Shown here piece by piece: positions 40,686-52,002 of a stretch of DNA of 64,000 bases. The DNA is from Clarireedia homoeocarpa. Taxonomy: Eukaryota; Ascomycota; Leotiomycetes; Helotiales; Rutstroemiaceae. The position numbers and the translations under genes were made by a program. The number at the start of each line of letters is the position of its first letter. Position 1 is the stretch's first letter. The stretch is taken from assembly GCA_001465935.1 (NCBI GenBank), contig LNKV01000037.1, positions 1-64,000 of the forward strand. The letters are read 5' to 3'. Under the pieces are notes generated by a model that was given only the letters and a program-made list of their open reading frames with translations, had not been told where the DNA came from and did no database searches.

Positions 40686-43310
40686 ATGGCTACAGCTTCT
40701 CCTACCCCCATGACTTCGAGTCATTTCGCATCCTCCTTGAGGAAACCGGCTTCACGGAATGCATACAGACAACCGTCGAGCAGACCTCAGTCGACTCGCC
40801 CCGATTTCGAATCGCAATCCCGACATTATTCTCTCAATGACAGCTCCGACGATGAGATCCCAATGCCGATGAAGTTCAGTGCTTTAACGAAGGCATTGCT
40901 GAATGATGACGCTTCATTGATTGAGACAGCTACTACTGCACGCACCACGCCCGAGCCACATAACGATTCGCATATCCGTACCAAGAGTGCAGGAATATTA
41001 GAGACATCAGCACGAAAAGAGAGATCACCTTCCGAAAAACAAGAACACAGCCCATCATATCATCGAAGAATTGTGCGTTTGAGCGGTTCGCCTGGCTCAG
41101 CCAAGCTGCGTAGAACGTCTTCACTGTCCAGTGCGGTCCAGAAATACAATGAACAGCATGCGGTACCAAAGCAAGATGAGAGCGCATTGGATCTTAGCAC
41201 TCCTGGACCCGTACCTAGAACTGTACGAGTCTCCATCGGTAACACGAGGTCTTCGCTCGGATCATCAGGCAGATATTCATCCAAAATCGACTCGGCGTCT
41301 CGAGAAGAGGAACAGAGTTTTGATGGACAAGAGTATCCTTCAACTGTCAATAGATCACTTCTGGCTACAAGTCAAGGGAGCGTATCAAGGTACGGCGCGT
41401 CGGCTCTCGGTCGCTCCAGGTATGGTGAGGAAATAGGTCTTCAGAGCTCCATGCGTGTCAAGAGAGGGGCAGTTCCTAAGGTAGTCGGCACTTTCATGAG
41501 AGGTCCCGCCCGAAGGGGTAGACCGCGGATGTCGCGGGATGACGAAGAACAGAGTCCAATAGATGAGAATGGAAATGGTCTCGATGCAGGAACCAGTCAA
41601 GAACCAGAGAGCCAGGAATCGCAGTACGATCGACCGGATAGCCAAGGGAAGAGTCCAGGTCAAGATCCAGAAATAGGAATGGGATCTTCATTCTCAGCCA
41701 TGCGTGGACATCGTGCTTCCGGAAGCCCTCCTAGTACTAAAGATCTTCTTGATTCTGTTTTGCAATCAAGATCACCACCTCCGCCCACCCTTACCAGTGC
41801 CCGTAGATCTGATCCGCCCACTTCTGCTGCATCGATATCAAAGCAAGCACCAATATTCAAAGTACCTGCCCCACACCCAGATATTCCCTCATCTCATGAC
41901 CAAGAGAATGAAGCACCGCCGACCTTCAAACGAAACAAGCAAACCTTAAGCCAAACGAACAGCGCAAACAAGCCAATGCGACCGGAGAGCTTCGATATGA
42001 ATTCTGTACGTGCTACTGGATCTCCCGAACGAAGACCATTGGCTGTGCGAAGTCAGAACACTCCTAGGAGAGCGGCTCCACCACCTCCAAAGATGTCGGT
42101 CTTGGAAGCTGCAACAAGTACTGCAGGCGCTGCAACAGCATCTCACGCCAACAACAAGCGAAATAGGCTGAAGGTGAATGGGAAGGTTTTCACACGTTTG
42201 GATGTTATCGGTCGTGGAGGTAGTTCAAAGGTATATCGGGTAATGGCAGAGAACTCCAAGATTTTTGCGTTAAAGAGGGTTTCATTGGATGATGCAGATG
42301 AGTCTGCGATACGCGGCTTCAAAGGAGAAATTGATCTTCTCAGGAAGTTGGAGTCAGTTGAAAGAGTAATTCACTTGTATGACTACGAGATGAACGATGA
42401 GAAGGGTGTATTAAGCATGGTAAGTTATATCATGGTGTTCGATGGAAATCGCTAACAATCCCTTAAGCTCATGGAGATGGGTGAATTGGATATGAACACC
42501 ATACTCAACCTTCGCCTCAAATCAGATCACGCTAAATTCGATGTAAGCTTCGTGCGCCACTACTGGAAAGAGATGCTCGAATGTTTGTCGGCTGTCCACG
42601 CTCATGATATCGTACACTCGGATCTCAAACCTCACAACTTCGTTCTTGTTCAAGGTCGGCTCAAGCTCATTGATTTCGGTATCGCCAACGCCATCCAAAC
42701 GGAAGAAACCGTAAATGTCCACCGCGAAACACAAATCGGTACTCCAAACTACATGTCCCCTGAATCCCTCATGGATTCCAATGCAAAACCTGATTCCTAC
42801 AGCAGCCGAGGAAGAAGCGAGCGAGAACCAAAGCTCATGAAGCTGGGTAAGCCCAGCGATATCTGGAGTTTGGGTTGCATTCTCTATCAAATGACTTACG
42901 GTCGTGCTCCATTCGGGCATATCCAAAACCAACTGCAGCGCTGTCAAGCCATCATCAACTGGAATTACGCGATAGAATACCCACCATTTGGCGTAGGTGG
43001 AGTCCCGGTTCCGAACTCCCTGATCCGTACTTTGAAGGGATGTCTCAACCGTGATCAACATAAACGACCTTCAGCAGAAGATTTCCTTAGAGATGACGAT
43101 CCGTTCCTGAATCCGGTGGAAGTTGATTTGGAGAAACAGATTCCAATGACGGAGGAGCTTTTGGGGAGAATCTTACAGAACGTCGTGCAGAAATGCGAGG
43201 GCAGGACACCGACGGACGCGGAGTTGTTGAGTTTATGGCCGGCGGGGTATTTTGCGAGTTTGAGGAAGGGGCTGAGGGAGAAGGAGAGGGAGAGAAGTGC
43301 ACAGAGGTAG
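40686..43310 (+). CDS. MPS1: MPS1/TTK-type spindle checkpoint kinase
   Basis: Two exons, 40686-42419 and 42468-43310 (GTAAGT...TTAAG, phase 0); 858 aa. The first about 490 residues are Ser/Pro/Arg-rich and disordered, as in fungal Mps1. The kinase domain covers about 495-800: glycine loop VIGRGGSSKVYRV, VAIK-equivalent FALKRVSL, HSDLKPHNFVLV catalytic loop (about 630), DFGIANAI (about 647) and TPNYMSPESL activation segment end. HSDLKPxN and DFGIA are characteristic of Mps1/TTK. This dual-specificity kinase acts in spindle pole duplication and the spindle assembly checkpoint at kinetochores. A low-complexity EKERERS tail ends the protein. Confidence 0.95.
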
Positions 43311-43337
43311 TTGAGGTCGATGATAGGACCGGAGTTT

Positions 43338-43503
43338 GGGACTATTTTAGGCTAGGGTTTTATACACACACAGGGTGTTAACAGACTACATGATACCTAG
43401 CGGAACAGCTATGGCGTATTAAAATCGGTAGTTAATGGCGAAGGTTAGGGCGGAGTCGGCGACTATATTAGCTTAGCGTTTTATACCCACTCAAGGTATT
43501 TAT
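43338..43503 (+). repeat. diverged direct repeat downstream of MPS1
   Basis: GGGACTATTTTAGGCTAGGG with TTTTATACACAC following at 43338-43370 is echoed by GACTATATTAGCTTAGCG and TTTTATACCCAC at 43461-43490. A roughly 120-bp spaced duplication with divergence. Non-coding. Confidence 0.6.
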
Positions 43504-43620
43504 ACCTTTGTTCTTTCTGCTCTTATCCTCTCTCTTTCCTCGAGTGTCTTTCTCAATCAATGAGCCCACCATGAGGAACGTAGAACTATCCACGGCTGAG
43601 TTGCCTCCAGCATATAATAC

Positions 43621-43755
43621 GCTAGTAAGTATACTAACTACTTGACCAACTTCGGATTTCCGAATCTTAATTTATTCAAGTAGTATTTGGACATTGAAAA
43701 CTTATATATCTGATTAAGTCAGATTTGGATATTAAGAACTAATATATACATTTAC
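43621..43755 (-). repeat. dispersed repeat, copy 2 (inverted)
   Basis: Read on the minus strand it contains TAAGTTTTCAATGTCCAAAT, CTACTTGAATAA and GGAAATCCGAAGTTGGTCAA, matching the inner unit and right border of copy 1. A second, partial unit (ATATCCAAATCTGACTTAAT) precedes it, so two inner units are present here. Confidence 0.75.
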
Positions 43756-44520
43756 TAGTATACAGATGTTTCGGCTACATCGGCATCCGCAACAGCAGTA
43801 TCGGACATTACACCCGGTCATCCATCTACCCGTTTTTCAAAGAGTGCCTGCAAATATCTAGTATCCACTGGGAGATCACTGATACCAGTCTTTCATCCTA
43901 ACCTTGTGTAATACCGGTTCCTACAACACTGTGCTAACTTATATAAAGGTACCATGACCAATAGAGCGGGGAGTCAGTATATTGATTGATAGGACGTGCT
44001 GCGTGCCTAACTTATTCGTCAGTCCTACTATCGAACATTTTCTATTATATCGAAGTATATCATCTTACCAGAGTTTGTCCACTTCGCTTACCCCGAGCAC
44101 TGCAGCTCGCTTTTTACTGCCCAATGTTCTGCTTCTGGCGACCAAGCCAGCGCAGCTTTCCAAAGATCAGTGACTGTCGGTTCAGTGTATTCACTGAACT
44201 ACGGGAGAGAGGGTCTATATATTCCAGCTCTCCCTCCCACCTAGTTTAGAAGAAAACCCCCGATTCAAAGCACTACTTGGCCCCCTATTGTGACTAAGTG
44301 TGGTGCCACGAATCGGTCCTATAATCGGATCAACTACAGCTGTACTAAGCCAACTGACAGTGACTTCCTCGGTCTTGGCCAATGTGATATTCTATATGAC
44401 GTATGACCACCTCTCCTCCGTGTTGTTTTGAAATGCCTTTGATCTAACAAAGGTCCATTCCCTTTTTCTTTTTTTTAATTTGAGAAAACACCCCTGCAGA
44501 AGCTCCGGAAAACTTTCTTG

Positions 44521-44812
44521 AAATATATTAAATTAAGATAAATATCGTTTTGAATATAGATCAAGAATATATTGAACTACTATATCATCTTCTAATAAGT
44601 TAACTGGTAGAACTATAATACTATTATAATAATAAGTTGCTTTCCGGTTATTCTCCCGGCTAGTATACCTTTATTTATATCGTATATCTTAGAAGCTTTC
44701 CGTTGACTTAATCCGGACCTCGAATTAAGCGCCTAAATTGCGAGATTCGTTCGGGCTTCTTTATTAAATTCTTGTATATTGGTTTGTTGATTTATCAATT
44801 GATTAAGTTGGG
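44521..44812 (-). mobile_element. pogo-type transposase relic, N-terminal part
   Basis: On the minus strand, several short frames together read as the start of a pogo/Fot-like transposase: EEARTNLAI-like EARTNLAI, a stop, ALNSRSGLSQRKASKIYDIN, GILAGRITGKQ (psq-type HTH), then in another frame LEDDIVVQYILDLYSKRYLS (start of the CENP-B-type HTH). The stop after LAI is TAG where CAG (Gln) is expected, a C-to-T change in line with RIP. Heavily AT-enriched; inactive. Confidence 0.7.
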
Positions 44813-45320
44813 TTGTAGGAAGACTTAGATACGATTCTACGAAATAGTGTTAGAAATCCAGGAACTTTATTGTTGTAAGCTTACAATTCCAAAGTATCCT
44901 TCAATCATAGGAGCGTAATTTCTTTTCCAGAATCCTGTTCTTTTATTGCTCCTTCTGGATTTCCTGAATCTCTGTACCCCACGTTTGACCAAGTGTTGTT
45001 AATATACAAACGGCAGTCATAGGGCCTATCTCCGTCACTATTAATATATTTCGGCACTCGTCTCCGCATGATGTGCGAATGAAATAAGATCGTCAACATC
45101 AAGTCCATATAATTCGCTACTCGGAACCACGGTTGGTGAACCTATTCAGCCGCCATCAAATTACAATAAACTAATCAGACCTACCTCAGCCTGAAGTAAT
45201 GAACGCGAAACTCCGACCAAGTTCGGAAGGTCGATGTACTTTGATCATTTCTTCCTCTCAAGTGACCTTTCGAGCCTCCAGAGACGTCAGTAATGAAATG
45301 AGACTAAAAATGAGAGGAAG

Positions 45321-45328
45321 TATATAAG
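45321..45328 (+). promoter_or_regulatory. TATA box of the LPMO gene
   Basis: TATATAAG 73 bp upstream of the start codon, within an otherwise mixed-composition promoter. Positional inference. Confidence 0.45.
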
Positions 45329-45400
45329 TCGACTCAACATATCTCCCAAGATCTACAAACGATTTTATTCAAATTCAAAACACTCTCTATCCCGCTCAAT

Positions 45401-46249
45401 ATGCAACTTCTTGCTCTTCTTCTGGCTTCAGCCTCCGTGGCGCACGCCCACTACAATTTCAATGCCTTGATATATGGTGGCAAAACGCAGGCCGCTTGGC
45501 AGCAAGGTATACTTTCTATCCTGCGTCCATCTCGTCTGCTGATGAGTCCACAGTACGCGAAAGATCCGACATGAACAGCCACGGACCAGTCCTAGACGTC
45601 TCTTCACTCGATATCCGCTGTGGGAAAGATGCTTCTACTGCCTTTGCACCGGGTATCTTGTCGGTAGCTGCTGGTCAGAGTCTTGGCTGGGTGGTTGATC
45701 CAACTATCCAACATCCGGGTCCAGGTCTCGGATACCTAGCTAAGGTCCCATCTGGGAAGACGGCTGCAAATTGGGATGGAAGTGGCGCTGTGTGGTTCAA
45801 GGTGTGGGAGCAAGGTCCAACAGCTTTGAACTCAAATGGAGGGAATTGGCCTACAAGTGGTACTTGCTACTTACTTGGTACTCGAGAGAGGACATTGCTG
45901 ATAATGAATAGGTCTTACGACTCTTAACTTCACCATCCCGAAAAACACACCGTCCGGCGACTACCTTGCGCGAATCGAACATATTGGTCTCCATGCCGCT
46001 AGCCAGACGAACGGTGCCCAGTTCTATCTTTCTTGCGGACAGATCACTGTAACAGGTGGCGGAAGTGGCACTCCAGGTCCGCTAGTTTCATTCCCAGGCG
46101 CCTACTCTGCGACCGACCCTGGAATTCTGATTCAGATATATTATCCTGTGGTATGTTGTCCCAGCCTGAGATGGGTTCGTATACATGCTAACTATGCTGT
46201 ATAGCCTACCAGCTACACCATTCCCGGCCCGAAGGTATGGACTGGATAG
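45401..46249 (+). CDS. AA9 lytic polysaccharide monooxygenase
   Basis: Four exons: 45401-45506, 45554-45859, 45912-46150, 46205-46249; 231 aa. Signal peptide MQLLALLLASASVAHA is followed at once by His17 (HYNFNALIYGG), the copper-brace N-terminal His required in this family. The second brace His is in TIQHPGPGLGY (about 89). The axial Tyr lies in GAQFYLSCGQITV. The C-terminal strand SYTIPGPKVWTG is the AA9 signature; no cellulose-binding module is fused. The enzyme oxidatively cleaves cellulose/hemicellulose chains outside the cell. Cysteines DIRCGKD and YLSCGQ likely form the conserved disulfide. All three introns are 47-54 nt with proper sites, so the gene looks intact, though it lies in a repeat-rich stretch. 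Confidence 0.95.
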
Positions 46250-47341
46250 ACGAGAGAGAGAAATTTCGAAACATGGGTATATATGACACGAGTATGCGAT
46301 TTTGACGATGTAAATATTCTGGACTTCGAATTCTGTGGTTTGCTGTTACCTGAACTGAGGTACCAAGCGTTATTATGTTATGACACTACCAGGCACATGT
46401 CCCGGGGACCTTAGGCTCAGAGGTTGGAGGAACCAATCACAGGAGACCCCCAGGAATACCACTTGGCCTACTCAGTATTGATCAGTATTGATCAGTACTG
46501 AGCACTTGAGAACGAAGGTCTATATAAATAGAATTTATTTCCTTAATATATAGAGCTTCGTGCTCAACTTAAATGGTAATTTCATTCCTTAGTTACCAAT
46601 CGACATTATACCTCTGTTTAATCCCCTGCTTGACTGCTGTCGCCATAGAAGTGACCGACTTATGGCCGAGTGAGATTAAACACTCATTTGGTATGCTCAA
46701 CATCAGACGACTACAGGAGGGAATAAGGGCATAGTTAGAAAACATAAGTAAGGGCCTTATGCCCATTAATAAGAAGACAGCTACAAACCCTTAACATCTC
46801 CCGGACCCACCTTTTGAAAGAGTGAGTTACGGGCGAGAAGGGTGTAGCGACAACTGCTTCAATACAAAACCTACTGTGATAAACTTGGAATCTACTCATA
46901 TTCTTAGAATACTAAGTTGCTGAACCCAAGCGGGGTTCAGATCAAGACTAAATACCGAGTTTTCTGCCGGGCGGTAAGGTATATAGCTAAGGCTGTCGGG
47001 GGTACGAATCGTCACACATACGAAGTACTGTCTTCTACCACTTCCACGTGATTAGGAGGTTGACGACGTAACACCTTGATTCTATCGACTCGATTAAGTG
47101 ACCTCTCACCCTCCTATATTTCCAATTATGAACATCTTTGGGTAACTCGAAATATCCTTGTCGCAATTTGCTGGGATCCAGGTATCCACTACTTTGTTCT
47201 AACGATGATATCTTCTCGCCCACTAATCTGAAAATAGATCATAGAGTAGTGCGCATCTGCCGGACAAGTGCTGGATTTGAGAAGTCGACTGGAACTCCAG
47301 TTCAGCACTACACACCCATCTTTCGAATTGATCACACCACA
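46250..47341. other. intergenic, no gene seen
   Basis: About 1.1 kb between the LPMO gene and the first F-box paralogue. A short direct repeat (CAGTATTGAT, three variants) lies at 46473-46500. No frame or element recognised. Confidence 0.5.
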
Positions 47342-48652
47342 ATGCCGACCCTCTCTAGTCTCGCTGTAGAGCTGATCACAATGGTTGCTGCCGAGGTGGA
47401 CCGCGCAGATCTTCTCAGGCTTCGACTCGTCTGCAAAGACTTGCAATTCAAGCTCGACTCTTGTTTCCTGGCCACGTTCTTTGAAACTCGTCACCACATG
47501 GTTAGCCGCGCCAGTCTTGAGAATCTCTACCAAGTGTCGAGGGACCCAAAATACGGCCTTTTAGTGCACTCCTTAGTACTTTTCATGGGCCATATTACAC
47601 ACCCTGATTATTCAGAGTCCATGCATCATATGAGTGGATCTGATGAGGATAGTGAGAATAGTGGAAGCGACGAATACAACAACAGCGAAGAAAACAATAC
47701 CAACACCGAACACAATGTCACAGAATATGAGGAAGGCGATGAGGACAATGAGAACGCGGGGAATAAAAACAATGAGAACAACCGTACCACCTTGGACTTG
47801 GTAGCATACACACATTATTTCAACGACCAAATTTACCTTAAAGATTCTGGGCTCGATATAGCATATCTTACGAAAATATTCAGTAATCTCTCAAACTGCA
47901 AGGAGATCATATTTAGCAGTACCTGCGGAGCTTGGGGACTTGCCTCTTACGAAAAAGAAATTGGGATGCGTATAACTCGGAGCTTCGATTGGAACCCTGA
48001 TAGTGTTGACTTTGTTCAAAGGATGATACATATTACAATGCTTGCGGTGATGATAAGCGGGCTTCAATTGGAAAGATTGGAATTGCCATCCAAGGCGGCC
48101 ATCCCACCACGAACGTTAATTTGGCCCAAGTTGGGTTTGGGCAGAACCCAGTTCAGTCTCGTTAGTCTTTTAGAATTGCGTCTCTATATCAGAGTGAATT
48201 GGGAAAATTTTTGGGTGGAAAATATAATAGAATTCATTGGAGCATTTCCAAAGTTGGAAACGCTTGATTTATCCTTTGATTCTAGCACTGAGGAGCAACA
48301 GTCTTGTGCAATCCTGAAATCCTTGTGTTTAATTCATTTACGGGTTTTGAGTATGGTCGATATGCGTTGTACAGAGGATGATCTAATCGGACTTCTACTT
48401 CGACACAAGGAAACCCTGAACGAAATTCATTTTGTAGACATTGAAATCATAAAAGGAGGTCGTTGGAAAGCAGTTTTAGCTGCTATACGAGATCAGCTTT
48501 CAGTTGATGGTTTGATATTGATGGACTGCCTGCAGAATAAGAAGTTGATGGGAATTCCCAGCAGCCAGGTCCCTGGTATGAGGACAGTTGAATTTAGCGG
48601 CGATTGGCCGGCAGCTATGAAAGAGTGTCACTTCTTTAATCGTGTCGGATAG
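47342..48652 (+). CDS. F-box-like protein (paralogue A)
   Basis: Start taken at ATG 47342 (CACAATGCC), where an F-box begins at once: MPTLSSLAVELITMVAAEVD, RADLLRLRLVCKDLQFKLDS. The frame is open 68 codons further upstream, but that part is not protein-like. 436 aa. An acidic Asn/Glu-rich insert lies at about 98-145 (EENNTNTEHN, EEGDEDNENAGNKNNENN). After it come THYFNDQIYLKDSGLDIAYL and LSNCKEIIF, then leucine-rich stretches to the C-terminus. The same layout occurs in the minus-strand pseudogene at 49513-50618, which lacks the insert. Probable SCF substrate adaptor; target unknown. Confidence 0.8.
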   Translation: MPTLSSLAVELITMVAAEVDRADLLRLRLVCKDLQFKLDSCFLATFFETRHHMVSRASLENLYQVSRDPKYGLLVHSLVLFMGHITHPDYSESMHHMSGSDEDSENSGSDEYNNSEENNTNTEHNVTEYEEGDEDNENAGNKNNENNRTTLDLVAYTHYFNDQIYLKDSGLDIAYLTKIFSNLSNCKEIIFSSTCGAWGLASYEKEIGMRITRSFDWNPDSVDFVQRMIHITMLAVMISGLQLERLELPSKAAIPPRTLIWPKLGLGRTQFSLVSLLELRLYIRVNWENFWVENIIEFIGAFPKLETLDLSFDSSTEEQQSCAILKSLCLIHLRVLSMVDMRCTEDDLIGLLLRHKETLNEIHFVDIEIIKGGRWKAVLAAIRDQLSVDGLILMDCLQNKKLMGIPSSQVPGMRTVEFSGDWPAAMKECHFFNRVG

Positions 48653-49512
48653 CGCTTAGTCATAACCTCGTGACATCGAGTATAAATGTCTCATCCTGTA
48701 CGGTGTAGCAACTTAGACTTCAATAATATCATAAAAATTCATAGAATCAATCATATCCCTTCCATTTCTGACAAATCTAAAGTTTGGAACAGTACTTATA
48801 GTGTGATTAGCTAATCTCAATGAGGAAGACATCATTATGATTGATTATTTCATTCAAGGCCCTTATCAGTCCGATATCATATAGGACGACAAAGGCGTTA
48901 GAAAACTTGAACAGCTTCTATGGGCTGATATGCTGTGTGCGAAACCAGCACCTGCAGTAATTTGAAGCAGGCAATTCGGTGCCACAGCCTTCAGCCTAAA
49001 TCCTCAGATACTGCATCGACTGGCAGTGTAATCTTTAGACGGTACAGGGGCTATCCGGATTATGTAGGTTGTTTGCCTAGGCGATGTTCCTCTTGTGCTT
49101 TTCTCGCACGGGTTAGAATAAATGATCATGTATTTCACGTGGATCACTAAGAGTGTCCTCAAGATCCATTTGTTGGTGTTCAAATTGTGCATTGTCCGTA
49201 TATGGCTGTTTGCACTCTCCACGGCCTGTGCGTTTGCACACCAGCATATATGCGCATCATATTAAAACGCCTACGCATCTCTCCTCACGAGTTACATGTA
49301 GGCTTTCCCTCCACCCAAATCACGCTTTAGAGCCTTCGGGCTGCTGATAGATGATATAATGAAGTAGTCACTGGTGATAGCCGGCACCGCGTACATGTAG
49401 GAATTTGATTTCGCCCTCCCCCAGCCCTCTAAGAGCTGTCCTGCGATCGCTTCTTGTTCACTGAGCCTATGATACCTTAGTCACATCTCCATCGTAATAA
49501 CGTCCTAGTGTC
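48653..49512. other. intergenic between convergent F-box paralogues
   Basis: 860 bp of 3' flanks. Short frames at 48935-49347 have no features. Nothing else seen. Confidence 0.5.
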
Positions 49513-50618
49513 CTAGTCATAATTTGACCAAGATAATGTTTCAACAGAAAGCTGCTCTCGTATCATACATTCAAGTGACATCCGAGATCCCTTTCCTTCC
49601 CTAATATCGACGCTGTCGAGAAAAATCTTTCTTAAAGTGTCCTTATGATTGATAAATAACGTAGCCAGATCATCCTCAGTACAGTCTGCTGATACGACCG
49701 TTAGAACTCGGAGAGATTGCAATCGCAACCTAGTACAGAGCGCACTTAGACGTCCTTTTTCATCGTACTTGAAGAAGTGCAGTGAGAATTCTTCCAAGGT
49801 TGGAAAATGCCCAATGAATTTCAATAGATCTGTTGCCCACTCATTTGAACTCCACCTGGCATCCGCATTAACCATAAGGGATAATGCGGCGAGGCGTGTG
49901 ATTTGTGACAGCGATTGGTCTATACAGAGGTCCGGCCGAGCAGGGAGCATTTCAGGCCCCATTGCTTTTCGATTCAAGCCCGGAGAGATCTCCAAATGGT
50001 CTAAAGAAATTTGACTTGCTATTATTGCTGCCAGAACAACTTGGACTGTACGCTTTACATAGTCGATGCTATCCAAATTTACTATACTCGAGGTTGGAAA
50101 AACTCCAGTTTGCCTTTTTTGCGAAACCGCCCCCCAAGGCCGATTGGTATCACTGATGAACATGGTCTTGCAGTTCGAAAGGTTCGTTAATGCACGGGTA
50201 AGGTACGCAGTGCCAAGTCCGGACTCGCCCAGACGTGTCTGGTCATCGAAATAACGTGTGTACGCTGCCTGATTCACAATAGCCTCGATATCACCCAAGC
50301 CTCTTTCCCAAATCGTACCCGGGTTGTCCCAAGTGCCTGGGTGATACCTTGGAGGGTCCTCGGTCAGATGGTCTACGCATATCACTAGCGTATGCAGGGA
50401 GGGGCCAAAGACTGGATGGCCAGAGACTTCGAGGAGATTGTTGAGGCTGTAACGATCTAGCATGTGGAAGCGGACATTGAAATGGCAGGCTAGGAACTGG
50501 CGAAATGATTTCGAATTCAGCTCTTTACAAACAAGTCGAAGGTTAAGAAATCCTCAGTTTCAAGCTTGATAGCAAGTAAGGTGACTATCTCGCCAAGGAG
50601 GCTTGGGAGTGATGACAT
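49513..50618 (-). pseudogene. F-box-like protein (paralogue B), frameshifted
   Basis: Main open frame 49513-50463 begins at an internal ATG. Upstream codons in the same frame read GFLNLRLVCKELNSKSFRQF, matching paralogue A. Further upstream the match continues in another frame from ATG 50618: MSSLPSLLGEIVTLLAIKLE. The frames meet at TTCTTAACCTTCG (about 50541-50548), where one base is missing relative to an uninterrupted F-box. Elsewhere the frame is intact (YTRYFDDQTRLGESGLGTAY, LSNCKTMFIS, SADCTEDDLATLF). A single lesion could be a sequencing error; if real, translation would give a short peptide. Confidence 0.7.
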
Positions 50619-50839
50619 GGCAGGCGATAAACCATAAGGAAGAGACTGCGAGAGGTAGTGGGCGGCGATGCTTTAAGAGCGTGCAAATTATGCCTGAGAT
50701 ACAAGGAATAATTAGATGTTTTCGAAGCTTCACGCAAATCGTCCTTTGTGGACGAAGGTGCCTCAATGGTAAAATCAGATATCGGAATAATCAATGCTCC
50801 GTTTAAATAGTTGATTGGACAAGTCTGAAATACACCCAA

Positions 50840-51360
50840 AGACCTTCGTCCATCCATTGCTAGTAGGTTTTATGATCCAGTCGTAAGGAAGACCGCCCTC
50901 AGTATACCAACTAGAGAGATGATTGGCGCCTTGAACTACGAGAAATGGAGGATATTCTAGCCTTCGCTATTGATACAAATAACCGCTGTAGCCCATTCCC
51001 GGTTGCCAGGCTGAACAGCTTTACCTCTGCCACGTCGATCAGCGTATATAACAACTATACTTGGGCAAATAACACCCATCATAAAGCCTGTTTCGTCGAA
51101 GTTGTAGAAATCGCAGTCTTGGATACCGTATTTCGCCCGCATATTTTTTACTAGCTGGAACCATAGCTCAATAATCCCACAATCTTCGCACAAAGCTCTT
51201 TGGAAGTTATAAGGCGATTAAAACGCATCTTTAACTCTGCTCGTCATTTTAAAAATCGATGTGCCCAGAGCTTTCCAACAGGTTGTCCTCGAGATTCCAG
51301 TATATAATTTGCCAGCCATATCTTCCACACCAGCTAGCCGAGGGGTAAATCCTCTACTGT
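50840..51360 (-). mobile_element. pogo-type transposase relic, middle part
   Basis: Minus-strand pieces in shifting frames follow a pogo/Fot/Flipper-like transposase in order. First come TPRLAGVEDMAGKLYTG and ELKMRFNR (CENP-B-type HTH), then the longest piece with LWFQLVKNMRAKYGI, DCDFYNFDETGFMMGV (first catalytic Asp) and VQPGNREWATAV. After a frame change follow PPFLVVQGANHLSSWYTEGG and LPYDWIIKPTSNGWT. The second catalytic Asp region and the C-terminus are not recognisable. Multiple frameshifts; dead. No terminal repeats found. Confidence 0.8.
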
Positions 51361-51409
51361 ATTCTTAGAATTAAAAATCGTGTCCCTTTATTAGTCAAAA
51401 AATAGCTTA

Positions 51410-51853
51410 TACTCTCCCCTCCCAAGAACAAATGTTAAAAAGTGGATTTTTACTACTGAAGTAACCAGGATGCAAACAGAGGGTTTTAACCACTCAAAAT
51501 AGTCCTTTTTACATCGAAGATACCTCGGAGAAACCGAGGAAGGGATCTTAGTCAATGATGGATACAAAACCTTCAATTTTGAGTGGTTAAACCCCCCTGT
51601 TTATACCCTCTGTGGCAAAACCCACCAAATAACATTTGTTNATTTTTACTACTGAAGTAACCAGGATGCAAACAGAGGGTTTTAACTACTCAAAATAGTC
51701 CTTTTTACATCGAAGATACCTCGGAGAAACCGAGGAAGGGATCTTAGTCAATGATAGATACAAAACCTTCAATTTTGAGTGGTTAAACCCCCCTGTTTAT
51801 ACCCTTTGTGGCAAAACCCACCAAATAACATTTGTTCTTGGGAGGGGAGAGTA
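51410..51853. mobile_element. TIR element (MITE-like) with TA duplication and internal tandem unit
   Basis: Perfect 25-bp inverted ends, 51412-51436 (CTCTCCCCTCCCAAGAAC...) and 51827-51851, each flanked by TA (51410-51411, 51852-51853), the duplication made by Tc1/mariner/pogo transposases. Inside, a 195-bp unit occurs twice (51446-51640 and 51642-51836), differing at a few positions and separated by one N at 51641. Each unit is itself a near-palindrome (GGTTTTAACCACTCAAAAT versus ATTTTGAGTGGTTAAACC). No coding capacity. Confidence 0.85.
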
Positions 51854-51961
51854 GAGCCCTGTGGGCCCCCTACCTACTAATTTATAAATGATTACCATAC
51901 TATCGATTACCAACAATTATGTATGCTCAACGAAACACCCGATATCCACACCCGAAGTCCT

Positions 51962-52001
51962 CGCTGCACCTCGCTTCACCCCGCTGCACCTCGCTTCACC
52001 C
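51962..52001 (+). repeat. 20-bp direct repeat, two copies
   Basis: CGCTGCACCTCGCTTCACCC twice in tandem, directly left of the next inverted-repeat element. Confidence 0.85.
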
Positions 52002-52002
52002 C

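Larger units (their letters stand above)
43504..45400. other. AT-rich gene-free region with repeat relics
   Basis: No gene. Holds copy 2 of the dispersed repeat and a pogo transposase relic (listed separately). The rest, for example 43760-44440, has no recognisable frame. The last 200 bp before 45401 are the promoter of the LPMO gene. Confidence 0.6.

Noticed and set aside
45178..45245. Possible 5S rRNA or tRNA
   Set aside because: A few short matches to box-like words only; the paired stems of a tRNA or 5S RNA could not be laid out.
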